Shown here: one piece after another, positions 34,940 through 43,626 of the stretch
How positions within the stretch are numbered: the first letter of the stretch is position 1
Layout: each line of letters starts with the position of its first letter
NCBI RefSeq assembly: GCF_001593955.1
Contig: NZ_LTAZ01000001.1
Coordinates: forward strand, 186,001 to 250,000
DNA length: 64,000 bases
Reading direction: 5' to 3'
Source: Halalkalicoccus paucihalophilus
GTDB lineage: Archaea; Halobacteriota; Halobacteria; Halobacteriales; Halalkalicoccaceae
Translations under genes and position numbers: made by a program
Notes under the pieces: generated by a model
Databases searched by the model: none
Seen by the model: the letters and a program-made list of their open reading frames with translations, nothing else
What the model was told of the DNA's origin: nothing

Positions 34940-36790
34940 TCAGGCACCGACCACGGTGATCTGCTGGCTCCTGTCGATCGCTCGTTCCAACTCTTCGGCG
35001 ATAGCACTTCCTCGCGAGACCTGAATGTCGCCGCCCCGTCCCACCGTCGCCGTAAAGAGGTACTCCTCGCCGGCTTTCACCTCGACGGTCTGGCCTGTCT
35101 GGGCACCGTCGACGGTAAGCCGGATATGGCGGGAGGTGATCTCCGGGGTGACGACCTGCCCGCGCTCGGTTCCCGTCGCCTCACCGGAGCCCCCGGGGTT
35201 GGGGTTCTCGTCGTGGGTCCGCACGTCGATGTCGATCCCGAGCCGGTTCTCGACGTCGGTGATCCGGCCGCCGCCCTTGCCGATCACGCTGGAGATGTCG
35301 TCCTCCTCGACGTAGACGACTGCCTTGTTCGAACCCTGGAGTTCGACGTCGACGTAGCCACGGGCGATCGACCGGATCTCGCGTTCGATCTCCTGGCGGG
35401 CGATCCGGTCGACACCGCCCTCGCTTTCCTCCGCATCCTCGAGCGGGACGGTGACGACCTGGCGGTTGAACGTGTAGATCTCGTAGGCCGGCTCGCCGGT
35501 CTCGAAGTCCTCGATGACGATCACCGGCCGGGCGAGGTCCTCCTCGGTCAGCCCTGCGGGCACCTTCACCTCCGTCGTGACGTCGTAGACCGTGTGGACC
35601 TCCCCGGCCTCGATATACACGACCGTGTCGACGACCTGCGGGATCATGCCCAACTCGACCCTACCAACTAATCGCTGGAGGGCGTCGATCGCGCGGGTCG
35701 CGTGGACGACGCCGATCATGCCGACACCGGCGAGACGCATGTCCGCGAAGACCTCGAAGTCGTCGGTCTTCCTGACCTCGTCGTAGATGGTGTAGTCGGG
35801 CCGGACCATAAGCAAGGAATCGGCGGTCTTGGCCATCGAGCCCGCGAGTTCGGTGTACTGGGTGATCTCGGGGCCGACCTGCAGGTCGCGGGGTTTCTCC
35901 ATCGTCTTCACCGAGTAACCCGAGTCGTTGAGGAACTCGGCCACTGCCTGCGCGAAGGTCGACTTCCCCGCGCCGGGCGAGCCCGAGATCAGGATGCCGC
36001 GCTGGCGTTCGAGCATCCGATCGCGCAGCTCGTCGGCCGACTCGTAGTCGTCGAGGTCGGTCTTGACCAGGGGGCGAACGGCCGTGATCTCGATTCCGTC
36101 CGAGAAGGGCGGGCGGGCGATGGCGATCCGGTAGTCGCGGAACTGGACGATCTTCATGCCCGGTTCCGAGAGCTCGATGAACCCGTCGGAGGACTGTTTC
36201 GCACCGTTTACGATCTCGCGGGCGATCTCCTCGATCTCCTCCTCGGTCTGGACCTCCTCGCGGACGCGCTCAAAGCGCATCTCGCCGACGTCGCCGCGTT
36301 TGGCCATCGGCGGGACGCCGGCCTTGAGGTGGACGCTCATCGTCGTCTCGTCGAAGTACCCCTCGACGTCGAGGGTGCCGACCTCCTCGACTTCGGGCGA
36401 AATGTACTCGACGGCCAGTCCCTTCGCCTCGGCGACCTCGCTCTGGACGATGTCGCTCGTGACGAACGTGGCCTCGTGGTCGGCCGCGAGGTCGCGGATG
36501 AGTGCGTCGATCTCGCCCTCGGCGGCTTGTCCCTTCTCGATCGAATCGGGCCTGCGGCCGACGTACTCCAGTTTGATCTCGCCGGCGTCGGCGAGTTCGG
36601 CAAGCGTCTTGAGTTCCTCCAAACCACTCCACCCGCTGTCGATGCCCTCGTTGGCCTGGTGTTCGAGTTCGCCGACGACCGCCTCGGGGACCAATACGGT
36701 CGCACCGGCGAACTCGCCGTCGCGGACCCGCGTGGAGACGCGCCCGTCGATGACGACGCTCGTGTCCGGGAGAACCTTCATACCGTCCAT
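34940..36790 (-). CDS. PIN-ATPase-KH domain protein
   Basis: This 616-residue archaeal protein is built as an N-terminal PIN domain (PDTSVVIDG, the acidic SDIVQSEVAE), a PilT/VirB11-like ATPase (Walker A GSPGAGKSTFA, TMEKPRDLQ, Walker B-like DEVRK) and a KH-like RNA-binding segment (SSVIGKGGGRITDVE), then a C-terminal TRAM-like beta region. The family is called VapC/PINc ATPase and is probably an RNA-processing ATPase-nuclease. ATG 36790 or 36781 could be the start. Confidence 0.9.
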   Translation of the reverse strand: MDGMKVLPDTSVVIDGRVSTRVRDGEFAGATVLVPEAVVGELEHQANEGIDSGWSGLEELKTLAELADAGEIKLEYVGRRPDSIEKGQAAEGEIDALIRDLAADHEATFVTSDIVQSEVAEAKGLAVEYISPEVEEVGTLDVEGYFDETTMSVHLKAGVPPMAKRGDVGEMRFERVREEVQTEEEIEEIAREIVNGAKQSSDGFIELSEPGMKIVQFRDYRIAIARPPFSDGIEITAVRPLVKTDLDDYESADELRDRMLERQRGILISGSPGAGKSTFAQAVAEFLNDSGYSVKTMEKPRDLQVGPEITQYTELAGSMAKTADSLLMVRPDYTIYDEVRKTDDFEVFADMRLAGVGMIGVVHATRAIDALQRLVGRVELGMIPQVVDTVVYIEAGEVHTVYDVTTEVKVPAGLTEEDLARPVIVIEDFETGEPAYEIYTFNRQVVTVPLEDAEESEGGVDRIARQEIEREIRSIARGYVDVELQGSNKAVVYVEEDDISSVIGKGGGRITDVENRLGIDIDVRTHDENPNPGGSGEATGTERGQVVTPEITSRHIRLTVDGAQTGQTVEVKAGEEYLFTATVGRGGDIQVSRGSAIAEELERAIDRSQQITVVGA

Positions 36791-36869
36791 AGTAGCCGGG
36801 ACGTTGATAAGGGTATTTCATCGGGAGGTCGGCCGGAAGCGATACCGGTCCGGAAAATGAGACGTACGT

Positions 36870-37118
36870 ATGTCGAAAGACCGACCCGACCACGTCGTGA
36901 CGCACCAGCACCTCTGGGCCGGCGTCCTCCTCGGGATCACGCCGGTCGTCGCGGCGTTCGAGGTGGCGGACGGCGGGTCGGTGCTGTACGGGGCGTTCCT
37001 CGGGTTGCTCGTCGCGCTACCGATCACGACCGTCCTCCTCTCGCCGCGAAGGCGAATCAGGTGCTGGTCTCCCGAGGACGACGGAACGTATAGGAGAGCT
37101 CCCCGCTCTCTGCGGTGA
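36870..37118 (+). CDS. Small two-helix membrane protein (82 aa)
   Basis: A short hydrophilic N-terminus followed by two membrane helices (about 16-35 and 39-58). The final 20 residues are encoded in the region overlapping the convergent gene by 62 bp and look like out-of-frame sequence, so the stop may be displaced by a frameshift. Presence of a gene is plausible from its hydrophobic pattern, but it could be spurious. Confidence 0.5.
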   Translation: MSKDRPDHVVTHQHLWAGVLLGITPVVAAFEVADGGSVLYGAFLGLLVALPITTVLLSPRRRIRCWSPEDDGTYRRAPRSLR

Positions 37119-37350
37119 TCGTTCCCTCGTTATGGTCGAACGCGAGGAACTCGACCCGGCTGTCGAACTCGTGAAGCGGCATGCTCCCCGTGAGTCGGCC
37201 GCTCGCGGTGATCTCGATGATCGCACCCCCGAGGGTGCAGCTCACCAGATCGCTCTCTGCGTGGCAGTGGCCGTCGGCACAGAAGCGCTCGATCTCGGCG
37301 ACGACGCCCTCCCAGTCGGCGATCTCGACTTCTCTGGGTTCCCCGTCCAT
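37057..37350 (-). CDS. Haloarchaeal hypothetical protein with CxHAExD-like segment (97 aa)
   Basis: A soluble beta-rich protein containing the cysteine- and histidine-bearing DGHCHAESDLVSC segment, which may bind metal. ATG 37350 is preferred over the upstream GTG (37392), because a TATA-like CGCTATCGC (37371-37379) sits 27 nt before it, whereas the GTG would lie within the M20 gene's promoter. Function is unknown. Confidence 0.72.
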   Translation of the reverse strand: MDGEPREVEIADWEGVVAEIERFCADGHCHAESDLVSCTLGGAIIEITASGRLTGSMPLHEFDSRVEFLAFDHNEGTITAESGELSYTFRRPRETST

Positions 37351-37370
37351 ACCCGTCGTAGGCGAGGTGA

Positions 37371-37400
37371 CGCGATAGCGTTTCGTGGCCACTTATGCTC
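37371..37400. promoter_or_regulatory. Divergent promoters, 97-aa protein and M20 peptidase
   Basis: Minus-strand CGCTATCGC (37371-37379) is 27 nt from ATG 37350. Plus-strand ACTTATGCTC (about 37391-37400) is 25-30 nt from ATG 37421. Confidence 0.55.
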
Positions 37401-37420
37401 CCGGCGGGCGGCGGAGTCGC

Positions 37421-38548
37421 ATGGACGACGTACCCGAACTGACCCGCGAGCTCGTCTCGATCCCGAGCCACGAGGACGAAACCGCCGCGGGCGATTTCAT
37501 CGAACGATGGCTCCGCGAGGAGACCGACGGCGAGGTGACCCGCGACGAGGCGGGCAGTGTGTTCGCACGAACGGGCGATCCGACGGGGCCGACGCTCGCG
37601 CTCGTGGGCCATCACGACGTGGTGCCGCCCGCCGAGGAGCAGACGAAAAGCGGCGAATACATCGTCGAGGAGCGCGATGGGCGCCTCTACGGCCGCGGGA
37701 CTGCCGACATGAAAGGGGCGGTGGCGGCGGCGATGTGCGCGTTTCGGGATAGCGAGGTGCCACGCACCTCGGACTCTTCGAGCGGCTCTCGGCCGCGAGA
37801 TGCTGCTCCGGCGGGCGAACTCGTCTTCGTCAGCTTCGTCGGTGAGGAAAGCGGGGGAATCGGCGCGCGCCACGCCATCGAGAGCGGCTTTGCCCCCGAG
37901 TACGCGGTCGTCTGTGAGGGCTCGACGAACTACTCGAAGCAGGGGGTGACCGACGTGGTGGTCGCCCACAAGGGTCGGCGGGGCAGTACGATCACCGCCC
38001 GGGGGACGGCGAGTCACGCGAGCGAACCCGAAGCGGGCGAGAACGCCATCTATCGGGCCAGTGAGGCGGTCGACATCGTGCGAGGGATCGACGCCCCGAC
38101 GGCGACGGTGCTCGGAAACCATCTCTCGGGGTCGGTCGCGGTCACCGAGATCGAGGGCGGATCCGCGATGAACGTGATCCCGGATCGCTGTACGGTGACG
38201 GTCGACGAGCGCACCGTCCCGGGCGAGCGCGCGCCCATAGAACGAGTGACGGAATTGGAAGGCGTCGAATGGGCAGTCGATCAGGACCTCCCGCCGATGG
38301 CCTGTTCGAACGACGGGTTCGCAGAGCGAATGCTCGCTGCGGCTCGCGAGGCCCAAGACGGAGTCTCGGAACTCGTCTCGAAACCCCACGCGACGGACGC
38401 GGGCTGGCTCGCGGAGGCGGGCACCGCCTGTGTGGTCTGTGGCGCGTCCGAACCGGGCGAGGCCCACACGAGGAACGAGAGCGTCTCGCTTGCGGTGCTG
38501 GATCGGTGCTATCGGCTGTACCGCGAGGCCGGGGAAGGTTTCATCTGA
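37421..38548 (+). CDS. M20 family metallopeptidase (ArgE/DapE-like) with in-frame palindromic insertion
   Basis: A 375-residue zinc deacylase/peptidase. Metal and catalytic segments are LVGHHDVVPP, GRGTADMKGA and GEESGGIGARHAIE; the dimerization domain follows, then the C-terminal NATDAGWLA-like region. Likely substrates are N-acyl amino acids (acetylornithine, succinyl-diaminopimelate or other). A Ser/Arg-rich segment, about residues 112-129, interrupts the catalytic domain between the DSEV and PAGEL segments and is encoded by two adjacent hairpins (37754-37796). Confidence 0.9.
   Translation: MDDVPELTRELVSIPSHEDETAAGDFIERWLREETDGEVTRDEAGSVFARTGDPTGPTLALVGHHDVVPPAEEQTKSGEYIVEERDGRLYGRGTADMKGAVAAAMCAFRDSEVPRTSDSSSGSRPRDAAPAGELVFVSFVGEESGGIGARHAIESGFAPEYAVVCEGSTNYSKQGVTDVVVAHKGRRGSTITARGTASHASEPEAGENAIYRASEAVDIVRGIDAPTATVLGNHLSGSVAVTEIEGGSAMNVIPDRCTVTVDERTVPGERAPIERVTELEGVEWAVDQDLPPMACSNDGFAERMLAAAREAQDGVSELVSKPHATDAGWLAEAGTACVVCGASEPGEAHTRNESVSLAVLDRCYRLYREAGEGFI
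37754..37796. repeat. Two adjacent inverted repeats inside the M20 gene
   Basis: GAGGTGC-cac-GCACCTC (37754-37770) is a perfect 7-bp stem, followed by GCGGC-tctcg-GCCGC (37782-37796), a perfect 5-bp stem. They are within the reading frame and encode a segment that has no obvious counterpart in the M20 fold. They resemble a small palindromic insertion element. Confidence 0.55.
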
Positions 38549-38609
38549 TCGATACGTCTCGCGGCGGAGGGACAGGTCTTTGCGTCTCGACGCGCAACCG
38601 GGGGGTGAC

Positions 38610-40034
38610 GTGAGCCGCTCTCAGTCCCCCGGACCGCCGAGACCGAAATCGAAGCAGGACGCCGAGACGGAGACCACCGACTGGAAGCGCCCGCAGCAGA
38701 TCCTGTTGGTGGCCGGAATCGGCCTGTTCGTGATCGGGTTGATCGCGACGCTCGGGCTGCCGTCGCTCGGATTGGGCCCGTTCGGAACCGACAGCCCCGG
38801 CGGCGACTCGCCGCCCGGCCTCGCGGACAACGGATCCGACCAGACCGGCGACACCGATGCCAACGGCTCCAACGGCGGGGACGACACTACGGACGACGGA
38901 GCAAGCGAGAGCGGTGGTGACGGAGGCGACGGCGGTGACGGAAGCGGCAGTGACGAAAGCGATAGCGGCGATAGCAGCGATGGCGATGCCGCCGGTTCAT
39001 CCGACGACGGTGGCGACACGGACACTGACGACTCGACGGACGGCGCCTCGGACGAGGGAAGCGCCGATTCGACGGATGACTCGAACGACGACGGCGGAAA
39101 CGCCGATGAGGGCGACGGCTCGAACGCTGACGACGGGAGCGGAGACGACGGGAGCGGAGACGACGCGAACGCCGGCGACGGGGACGGAGGGAACGACGGC
39201 GGCCTCCCGGTCTTCGGCGGCGGTGACGATGGCGGCGATGACAACGCTGGGGACTCGAACGATGATACCGGTGCGGACGAGCAAAACGGCGGGGACGACG
39301 GCGATAACGAAAACAGCGAGGACGAACAGACCGACAGCTCCACGGACGAGAGCGCCGACGACGCACCCGCAGATGAGGACAACTCGTCGGATGACGCCGA
39401 TGGAGACGACGGCGCACCCGACGAGGAGCAGAACACCAGCGAGGAGGAGGACAGCGGCGATGAAGCGCCAGCGGACGAATCAGAGCCGTCCTCAGGAACC
39501 GGGGACGACTCGAGCGAGGACACCCCAAGTGACGGCGGAAACGGATCCGGCGAGCCATCCTCGGCCGATTCGGGAAATGACGACGGCGGTGTGAGCGACA
39601 GCCAAGGCGGTGAGAGTGCCGACGACGGAACGAACCAGACCGAGGCTGGTTCGGGAAATGAAACCGGCGGTGCGAGCGACGGCCAAACCGATGCCGACGG
39701 GAACACCACCGAAGCGAGCGATCCCGTAGCGAGCGACACCGAGGAGGCCGGTTCGGGAAATGAGAGCGGCGGTTCGGGCGACGATACGAACCAAGCCAAC
39801 GGTTCCGACGGCGGTGAGACGGGAAATGACGACGGCGGTGTGAGCGACAGCCAAAACGGCACCGACACTGCCACGGAGCCGGACGAATCCGTGACGGCCA
39901 ACGAAACCGAACCACAGGACGACCCCGAGGCGAACGGGACCGAGGACGCGAACGGAACCGGGAACCAGTCCGAGGGCAGTTCGGCGGACGGGAACGGTAC
40001 CGACGCGGGCGGTCTCCTCGGCATCGTCGGCTGA
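38610..40034 (+). CDS. Membrane-anchored Asp/Gly/Ser-rich low-complexity protein (474 aa)
   Basis: A GTG-start protein with a short basic N-terminus, one membrane helix (QQILLVAGIGLFVIGLIATLG, about residues 32-52), then about 400 residues of Asp, Gly, Ser, Asn, Glu and Thr. Several N-x-S/T sequons (NGS, NGT, NET, NES, NTT, NQT, NTS) mark potential N-glycosylation if this part is outside. Imperfect repeats such as SGNDDGGVSDSQ and AGSGNETGG/AGSGNESGG occur twice each. The C-terminus ends hydrophobic (GGLLGIVG). It probably forms a hydrated, negatively charged cell-surface layer or stalk; this is inference. Confidence 0.75.
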   Translation: MSRSQSPGPPRPKSKQDAETETTDWKRPQQILLVAGIGLFVIGLIATLGLPSLGLGPFGTDSPGGDSPPGLADNGSDQTGDTDANGSNGGDDTTDDGASESGGDGGDGGDGSGSDESDSGDSSDGDAAGSSDDGGDTDTDDSTDGASDEGSADSTDDSNDDGGNADEGDGSNADDGSGDDGSGDDANAGDGDGGNDGGLPVFGGGDDGGDDNAGDSNDDTGADEQNGGDDGDNENSEDEQTDSSTDESADDAPADEDNSSDDADGDDGAPDEEQNTSEEEDSGDEAPADESEPSSGTGDDSSEDTPSDGGNGSGEPSSADSGNDDGGVSDSQGGESADDGTNQTEAGSGNETGGASDGQTDADGNTTEASDPVASDTEEAGSGNESGGSGDDTNQANGSDGGETGNDDGGVSDSQNGTDTATEPDESVTANETEPQDDPEANGTEDANGTGNQSEGSSADGNGTDAGGLLGIVG

Positions 40035-40085
40035 GCCACTCGCCGCGACCAGCGAATTCTTGACGAGGCGTTTCGAATCGTAGGT

Positions 40086-41597
40086 ATGGCACAGTCAACC
40101 GCCGAGACCGACGCGAACACCTACGAACAGTTCCTCGAGAAAGTCAGGCGCATCGAGAACCTCGGCGCCGGCGCGGGCGTTCTGCAGTGGGACCAGGAGG
40201 TCAAAATGCCCGACGAGGGGATCGAAGCGCGCTCCCAGCAGCTTTCTACCCTGTCGGCGGTCATCCACGAGGAGTTCACCGACGAGGAGATGGGCGCGTA
40301 CCTGAACGAACTCGAATCGACCGATCTCGACGACGAGCAGGCGGCGGTCGTCCGCGAGATCCGCCGCCAGTACGATCGAAAGACCCGCGTCCCCACCGAG
40401 TTGGTCGAGGAGATCTCGCGGACGACCTCCAAGGCCCTGCCCAAGTGGAAGGAGGCCAAAGCCGAGGACGACTTCTCGATCTTCGCGCCGATCCTCGAAG
40501 AACTGATCGAACTCAAAAAGGAGTACGCCGAACACATCGACCCCGACGCCGACCCCTACGAGGTCCTCTTTGCCGACTACGAGCCCTACATCGAGTTAGA
40601 GAAAGCCGAGGAGATGCTCGCGCGACTGCGCGAGGAACTCGTCCCACTGATCGATTCGGTCTCGGACTCCGACGCGGAACTGGCGACCGACGCCTTCGCC
40701 GGCGAGTTCGACCCCGACACCCAGGAAAAGCTGGCCCGTGACGCGCTCGATGTCTTGGGCTACGACTGGGATCGCGGGCGGCTCGACACCGCGCCCCACC
40801 CCTTCTCGACGGGCAACCAGTTCGACGCCCGCGTCACCACGCGATTCGACGAGACGGACCTGCTGGGCGGGCTTACGAGTACGATCCACGAGTTCGGTCA
40901 CGCCACCTATACCTTAGGACTGCCCGACGAGCACTACGGCACCCCATTGGGCGACTCGCGCGACCTCACCGTCCACGAGTCCCAATCGAGACTCTGGGAG
41001 AATCATGTGGGTAGGTCCCGGGCGTTCTGGGAACTGTTCCACCCGCGAGTCGAGGAGCGCTTTCCCGATGTCGAGGCAAGCGGCGAGGACGCCTACGAGG
41101 CCGCAAACCAGGTCCACGACGACAACCTCATTCGCGTGGAGGCGGACGAACTGACCTACCACATGCACATCGTCCTCCGGTTCGAGATCGAGCGCGAACT
41201 CATCGAGGGCGACCTCTCGGTCGAGGAGATCCCCGAGACGTGGAACGAGAAGATGGAGGAGTTCCTCGGGATCAGGCCCGACACCGACGCCGAAGGCTGT
41301 CTACAGGACATTCACTGGAGCCACGGCTCCTTCGGCTACTTCCCGACCTACTCGCTGGGGAGCGTACTCGCCGCCCAGCTGTATGCGAACGCCGACGAGG
41401 AGATCGACGACCTCGACGGGAAGATCCGAGAGGGGGAGTTCGACCCGCTTCGCGAGTGGCTCGTCGAGAACGTCCACCGCCACGGCGCGCGCTACACCAC
41501 GCCCGAGTTGATCGAGGAGGCCACCGACGAGGCCTTCACCGCCGATTACTTCCTCGAGTACGTCACCGAGAAGTACGGCGAGCTGTACGATCTCTGA
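40086..41597 (+). CDS. M32 family carboxypeptidase (Taq-type)
   Basis: Zinc metallocarboxypeptidase of 503 residues, the normal length. The active-site helix is STIHEFGHATYTLG with the HEXXH zinc motif; downstream acidic QSRLWENHVGRSRAFWE supplies the third ligand region. It releases C-terminal amino acids in the cytoplasm. The coding sequence starts at the ATG 40086 after the acidic-protein gene. Confidence 0.95.
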   Translation: MAQSTAETDANTYEQFLEKVRRIENLGAGAGVLQWDQEVKMPDEGIEARSQQLSTLSAVIHEEFTDEEMGAYLNELESTDLDDEQAAVVREIRRQYDRKTRVPTELVEEISRTTSKALPKWKEAKAEDDFSIFAPILEELIELKKEYAEHIDPDADPYEVLFADYEPYIELEKAEEMLARLREELVPLIDSVSDSDAELATDAFAGEFDPDTQEKLARDALDVLGYDWDRGRLDTAPHPFSTGNQFDARVTTRFDETDLLGGLTSTIHEFGHATYTLGLPDEHYGTPLGDSRDLTVHESQSRLWENHVGRSRAFWELFHPRVEERFPDVEASGEDAYEAANQVHDDNLIRVEADELTYHMHIVLRFEIERELIEGDLSVEEIPETWNEKMEEFLGIRPDTDAEGCLQDIHWSHGSFGYFPTYSLGSVLAAQLYANADEEIDDLDGKIREGEFDPLREWLVENVHRHGARYTTPELIEEATDEAFTADYFLEYVTEKYGELYDL

Positions 41598-41662
41598 GAC
41601 GACGGCGGGTGAAGCACTCGCCTGCACAGGCGTTACCCGGCCGGGAGCCGTAAGGGACCGAC

Positions 41663-41872
41663 ATGGTGGACATCGGCAACCCGTTTGGCGTCGATCTGGC
41701 GACCACGATCTTCGGCGCGGGACTCTCGTTGGGACTCTCGGCGGCGGTCATGGAGTACGGCTACCGGATCCCGGAGTACAGTAATGCGGAACTGTTGGGC
41801 GGTGTGGGGGTCGGTCTCGTCGGAGTCGGCGCGTTCTTGGGTGTCGTTATGGTGCTTCGCGGGCTTCGCTGA
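41663..41872 (+). CDS. Small two-helix membrane protein (69 aa)
   Basis: Two glycine-rich membrane helices (about 12-31 and 44-65) separated by a short polar loop. It lies between the M32 gene and the convergent EamA-like gene with 22 nt to spare. The family is not recognised. Confidence 0.7.
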   Translation: MVDIGNPFGVDLATTIFGAGLSLGLSAAVMEYGYRIPEYSNAELLGGVGVGLVGVGAFLGVVMVLRGLR

Positions 41873-41894
41873 TCGGACGGACTCGACCACTGGG

Positions 41895-42311
41895 TTACTC
41901 GACGGCAATGAGATAGATCGCGAGCGCGGCGAAGGCGATTCCGAGGAGTTTGCGGGCGGTGAGAGGTTCCTCGAGGAGGACGATCCCCAGCAGCGAACTC
42001 GTCACGACGAACATCCCGAAGACGGGGACGACCACGCTAACGGGACCGACCGACAGCGCGTAGTAGTACGCGAGCAGTCCCACGGTCAGCGCGATCCCGG
42101 CGGCGTACATGTACTTCGCGTCGCCCGAGAGGAGGTACGGCACCACGCGTTCGCCCCGGTAGACGACGACGCCTGCCGCACCCAGCGTGAACGCCGAGGC
42201 CGCGACCAGCGTCACGACCGCGCTCGGGACGGTCCGGGTCGCGAGGTTCACGAGCGGCGGGAAAACGGTGTACGCGAGCAACGCGAGGACAGTCCAGCCG
42301 ATGTAGTTCAC
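41895..42311 (-). CDS. Single EamA-domain transporter (138 aa)
   Basis: Half of the usual DMT/EamA transporter: five hydrophobic helices ending LLGIAFAALAIYLIAVE. Single-domain EamA proteins probably dimerise. GTG 42311 (VNYIGWTVLALLAY) is the preferred start, because the longer frame overlaps the esterase gene. The transported substrate is unknown. It lies 65 nt downstream of the esterase gene on the same strand. Confidence 0.82.
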   Translation of the reverse strand: MNYIGWTVLALLAYTVFPPLVNLATRTVPSAVVTLVAASAFTLGAAGVVVYRGERVVPYLLSGDAKYMYAAGIALTVGLLAYYYALSVGPVSVVVPVFGMFVVTSSLLGIVLLEEPLTARKLLGIAFAALAIYLIAVE

Positions 42312-42376
42312 ACCGAAGCCGTCGGGAGCGCAGAACAGAAGCGTTGTGAAAGCAGCGGTGTCGACTGCAAGACACC

Positions 42377-43027
42377 TCAGAGCCGCTCGGCCACCCACGC
42401 CGAGACCGCGCGGATCTCCTCGGGATGCGTGCCGTGGCCCACGGGATAGGCCTCGAAGCGCACGTCCACGCCGGCCTCTTCGAGGAGTTCCGCGGCCCGC
42501 TCGGCGCGCTCGACGGGGATGATCTGATCGCTCTCGCCGGCACCGATGAAGACCGGCTTGCCGGTGGCGTTCTCGACGCGTTCCTCGTGTGACTCGGGAA
42601 GGTAGCCGTTGAGCGCGACGACCCAGTCGTAGCTTTCCGGGTGTTCACACAGCGCCGCGAGGCTCGTGATCGAGCCCTGACTGAACCCCAGCAGGCCGAC
42701 CCGCTCGGGGTCGAGGTCGTACTCTCCGACCGCCCACTCGACGAACTCGTAGACGAGATCGAGGCTCCGGCGGAACTCCTCGGGGTGGGGCTGGCTCGCG
42801 TGGAGGCCGCCCGCCGAGAGGTCGAGTTCGTACCAGGTGTAGCCGCCCTGTAGCGGGTCGGGCGCGCGGACGCTCAGGACGTGCAGTTCGTCGGGAAGCC
42901 GTCCTGCGATCGGGAGCAGATCGCGCTCGTTCGTCCCGCGGCCGTGGATCAACACGACCGCGGGGGCGGGGCCGTCGGTCGAGGTCTCGGGTGCGTTACT
43001 GACGTGTTCGAGCGGGGAATCGGTCAT
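42377..43027 (-). CDS. Alpha/beta hydrolase (phospholipase/carboxylesterase family)
   Basis: A 216-residue esterase with an early HGRGTNERDL oxyanion segment, the nucleophile elbow GFSQGS, then Asp in the GESDQIIP strand and His in VGHGTHPEE. It hydrolyses carboxylic esters or thioesters; lysophospholipase or acyl-protein thioesterase-like activity is possible. ATG 43027 is chosen over an ATG five codons upstream. Confidence 0.88.
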   Translation of the reverse strand: MTDSPLEHVSNAPETSTDGPAPAVVLIHGRGTNERDLLPIAGRLPDELHVLSVRAPDPLQGGYTWYELDLSAGGLHASQPHPEEFRRSLDLVYEFVEWAVGEYDLDPERVGLLGFSQGSITSLAALCEHPESYDWVVALNGYLPESHEERVENATGKPVFIGAGESDQIIPVERAERAAELLEEAGVDVRFEAYPVGHGTHPEEIRAVSAWVAERL

Positions 43028-43074
43028 ACCCCCAGTATGCACCCCCGGTATAAACCGTCTGGCCGGCCCGAAAC

Positions 43075-43084
43075 GTTATATGCT
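43075..43084 (+). promoter_or_regulatory. TATA box of the HVO_0416-type gene
   Basis: GTTATATGCT, about 28 nt upstream of ATG 43107. Confidence 0.65.
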
Positions 43085-43106
43085 GTCGTGGTATAGCGTA
43101 CCATGT

Positions 43107-43283
43107 ATGGCTACCGCACCCAACGGCGACGACATGTTCGACCAGTTCCTGTCCGAGCGCGGACACGAGACGGAACCGGTAGGGTGGGACACCGACTATA
43201 ACAAGAAGCAGTGTCCCGACTGCGGTGGCCTTCACGATCAGGCCGCGTCTGACTGTACGGTCTGTGGGTGGGCACCTCGGTAG
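43107..43283 (+). CDS. HVO_0416-type small zinc-finger protein (58 aa)
   Basis: A haloarchaeal micro-protein with CPDCGGLHDQAASDCTVCGW, i.e. two CxxC pairs forming one zinc ribbon, and a conserved N-terminal FDQFLSERGHE stretch. ATG 43107 is 27 nt after a TATA box. Its function is unknown; many such proteins regulate or bind RNA/DNA in haloarchaea. Confidence 0.85.
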   Translation: MATAPNGDDMFDQFLSERGHETEPVGWDTDYNKKQCPDCGGLHDQAASDCTVCGWAPR

Positions 43284-43305
43284 TCGGGGGTTCGGCGAAC
43301 GGAAC

Positions 43306-43315
43306 GATTTATTGG
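43306..43315 (+). promoter_or_regulatory. TATA box of the 52-aa zinc protein gene
   Basis: GATTTATTGG, about 28 nt upstream of ATG 43340. Confidence 0.6.
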
Positions 43316-43339
43316 GTACCACACCCGAGAACGAATCAA

Positions 43340-43498
43340 ATGCCCGAGTGTCAGAACTGTGGTTCGTTCGTGACTGAGGCCTACGTCCGGGTGTTCACGC
43401 CGACGGACATCGACGCGCCGCGGGTCTGTCCGGAGTGTGAGGACATGATCCGCGACGGCGCGGAGATCCGGGAGGCGCGTTCCTCGCGGGGCGGGTGA
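43340..43498 (+). CDS. DUF7563-like small zinc-binding protein (52 aa)
   Basis: A 52-residue protein with CQNCGSFV near the start and CPECEDM toward the end, a split CxxC zinc ribbon. I recall this as DUF7563, an HTH-free haloarchaeal micro-protein family. It has its own promoter 57 nt after the previous gene. Confidence 0.82.
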   Translation: MPECQNCGSFVTEAYVRVFTPTDIDAPRVCPECEDMIRDGAEIREARSSRGG

Positions 43499-43593
43499 GA
43501 CGGTACGGCCGGGTCGTAACTGTTCGTACGTTGGCCACCAGAACGGTCGGTGACCGGCGTACGCCGACGTACGACCGACAGTAGAATCCACGG

Positions 43594-43603
43594 GGCTTAT
43601 CAC
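43594..43603 (+). promoter_or_regulatory. TATA box of the helicase/peptidase operon
   Basis: GGCTTATCAC, about 27 nt upstream of ATG 43627. Confidence 0.55.
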
Positions 43604-43626
43604 GGACAGGCCCGTGAGTTCGTGCA

